Below are positions 62,721-64,000 of a stretch of DNA of 64,000 bases, piece after piece. The translations under genes were made by a program, and so were the position numbers. Every line of letters starts with the position of its first letter. Position 1 is the first letter of the stretch. The notes under the pieces are model-generated. The model saw only the letters and a list, made by a program, of their open reading frames with translations. It did not search any database and was not told the origin of the DNA. Source of the DNA: Mangrovimicrobium sediminis (GTDB lineage: Bacteria > Pseudomonadota > Gammaproteobacteria > Pseudomonadales > Halieaceae); NCBI RefSeq assembly GCF_004745945.1, contig NZ_SRLE01000012.1, positions 1 through 64,000 on the forward strand. Direction: 5' to 3'.

Positions 62721-63710
62721 CTACTCCACCGCAGCAATGCGCTGCAGCAGCGCGCCGGTGGCGGTGCCGCGAAAGCTGGCGTGCATGGGCGCAACCGCGG
62801 CGCGAAACGCGCGCTTGTCCGGCTCGATGATGGTCACGCCGGCGGCGCGCAGCTGCGCCAGCGCGTGTGCAGTAGATTCGCGCCACAGCTGGCGCTGCAA
62901 CTGCACCGAGTCGTCCGCTGCCTGCTGCAGCCACTGCCGCTGTTGCGGCGACAGCCCTTCCCACACCGGGAGGCTGACCAGCAGGATGTCCGGTACGAAG
63001 GCGTGTTCGTCGAGCGAAAAATAAGGTGCCACCTCGTAGTGCTTGGAGAGGTAGTAGCTCGGCGGGTTGTTCTCGGCGCCGTCGACCACGCCCTGCTGCA
63101 GGGCCGTGTAGATCTCCGCCCAGGGAATGGGCGTCGCCGCGCCGCCCAGCGCGCGCACCATCTCCACCGAGGTGATGCTGTTCTGCACGCGGATCTTCAG
63201 GCCGGCGAGATCCGCCGGGCTGTGTACCGGTGCCGCCGTGGTATAGAAGCTGCGGCTGCCGGCGTCGTAATAGCCCAGCCCATGCAGGCGCACCGCGTCC
63301 CCGGCCTGCAGCAGTTCGCGGCCCACCTCGCCCTGCAGCACGCGCCACAGGTGGGCGTAGTCGCGGAATACGTAGGGAATGCTGAATACCTTGAAGCTGG
63401 GGACGAAGCTCTCCATCGGCCCGCTGGAGACTTTGGTCAGGGCGAGGCTGCCGATCTGCAACAGTTCGAGTATCTCGCGCTCGCCGCCGAGCTGGGCGTT
63501 GGGGTAGATGTCGATGCGCATGCTGCCTGCGGAGAGCTCTCCCAGGCGCGTGGCCATATGCTGCATGGCCTGGTGCACCGGGTGCTGGGTATCCAGCCCG
63601 TGTGCCATCTTCAGCACGACCACCTGTTGCTGCTGGTGGCAGGCGCACAGTGCAAGGCAGGCGAGCAGGGCGCCGGCGAAGCGGAAAAAGCTGTGATGCC
63701 TGCGCAACAT
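62721..63710 (-). CDS. dctP: TRAP transporter substrate-binding protein, DctP, with lipobox
   Basis: A 329-residue solute receptor that hands substrate to DctQM. The conserved arginine that clamps a carboxylate is in GLKIRVQNSITSVEMVRALGG, and WAEIYTALQQGVVDGAENNP is the family signature. The signal ends LALCAC, a lipobox, so the protein is probably membrane-anchored rather than free in the periplasm, which is less common for DctP. The gene is first in its operon, after a promoter with the shared operator. A hexonate or hexuronate ligand is likely from context. Confidence 0.93.
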   Translation of the reverse strand: MLRRHHSFFRFAGALLACLALCACHQQQQVVVLKMAHGLDTQHPVHQAMQHMATRLGELSAGSMRIDIYPNAQLGGEREILELLQIGSLALTKVSSGPMESFVPSFKVFSIPYVFRDYAHLWRVLQGEVGRELLQAGDAVRLHGLGYYDAGSRSFYTTAAPVHSPADLAGLKIRVQNSITSVEMVRALGGAATPIPWAEIYTALQQGVVDGAENNPPSYYLSKHYEVAPYFSLDEHAFVPDILLVSLPVWEGLSPQQRQWLQQAADDSVQLQRQLWRESTAHALAQLRAAGVTIIEPDKRAFRAAVAPMHASFRGTATGALLQRIAAVE

Positions 63711-63795
63711 GCAACACCCGAATGCGATTATGGTTATGCGGCAGGTGGTGGTGGCCGTTTCGCCCGCGGCGGGGCGGTGGCGGGAGGCGCAAAAT

Positions 63796-63851
63796 TGGCC
63801 TTACCAGCATGCCTGTTGCGGCACTATAACCACTCAGCGCCTTGGATTCAA
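63796..63851 (-). promoter_or_regulatory. Promoter and operator of the TRAP operon
   Basis: On the minus strand TTGAAT (63851-63846) and TATAGT (63828-63823) have an ideal 17-base spacer. The palindrome TGGTAAGGCCA at 63806-63796 follows, then AATT, identical in its first 15 bases to the manD operator. It lies about ten bases past the predicted start. The remainder of 63711-64000 shows no gene. Confidence 0.75.
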
Positions 63852-64000
63852 CGTCGTCGCCACCCCCGCGGCCGTAGTGCGACCCGCTTGCCGGGGAATG
63901 CGAATACACACATTATGCAGTGCGAGACGGTGAACTGGCCGGTGAGTGGCCGGTCGCGAGTTGACCTGTCACGGGGTGTGTGGGAAGCTTTTTAATTGGC

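Noticed and set aside
60906-63995. Open frame of over 1000 codons on the plus strand
   Set aside because: It is antisense to the TRAP and hydrolase genes, is dominated by His, Gln, Gly and Asp, and has no domain. It arises from codon bias in GC-rich genes on the other strand.

Overview
The window reads as GC-rich chromosome of a free-living, aerobic gammaproteobacterium. The grounds are two large TonB-dependent receptors, an MltD-type lytic transglycosylase, a PlsB/GpsA lipid operon, a gammaproteobacterial-type tRNA-Val(GAC), and many Rieske, TauD and acyl-CoA dehydrogenase-type catabolic genes. The mix of TonB receptors, TPR-sulfotransferases and marine-type catabolism suggests a Halieaceae/Cellvibrionales-like marine bacterium; this placement is an inference. 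About 44 protein genes, one tRNA, one probable small RNA and two decayed IS3-type transposase remnants are supported. No rRNA, CRISPR or prophage was seen.

Layout. Bases 1-770 hold only inverted repeats. Bases 815-3696 carry a divergent pair, a SpuC-like polyamine:pyruvate aminotransferase and a gamma-glutamylpolyamine synthetase-like enzyme. Bases 3977-9689 hold a TonB receptor, a TPR-sulfotransferase and a secreted amidohydrolase. Bases 9714-15933 form a catabolic block: LuxR and AraC regulators, a Rieske oxygenase, a TauD-type dioxygenase, a SnoaL-like protein and glutaryl-CoA dehydrogenase. Bases 16046-28115 hold housekeeping and envelope genes: alanine dehydrogenase, DUF885 protein, M48 protease, MFS protein, aldo/keto reductase, MltD, an SLC13 permease, a small lipoprotein, PbpG and methionine aminopeptidase. 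Bases 28129-33252 are a three-gene glycerolipid operon (HAD-PlsC fusion, PlsB, GpsA). A probable structured small RNA lies just upstream of it. Bases 34610-39409 are a membrane glycosyltransferase operon. Bases 40320-43560 are an AT-richer stretch with a foreign-looking sulfotransferase-like gene and IS remnants, ending at tRNA-Val.

The most coherent unit is 43818-63851, a carbohydrate-acid utilisation locus. It encodes a D-mannonate dehydratase (ManD), a KDG kinase, a FadR/UxuR-type GntR regulator, a TonB receptor and a GH2 lipoprotein. Next come a triheme AdhB-type cytochrome c, an unknown secreted protein, a DUF1592/DUF1588-type c-heme lipoprotein and a Tat-exported DUF1552 protein. A secreted hydrolase with a PKD-like domain and a DctPQM TRAP transporter complete it. 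I found a shared palindrome, TGGY-NNN-RCCA, at or just downstream of the predicted transcription start of each of the five promoters in this locus. This indicates one regulon, probably repressed by the GntR protein at 46218-46922.

Uronate isomerase, mannonate oxidoreductase and KDPG aldolase are absent from the window, while a periplasmic electron-transfer module of unknown function is embedded in the locus. A possible reading is that sugars released outside the cytoplasm by GH2 are oxidised in the periplasm to aldonic acids. These would be imported by the TRAP system and dehydrated by ManD to KDG. That pathway is a hypothesis; the cytochrome/DUF1592/DUF1552 module is the best candidate here for an undescribed system.
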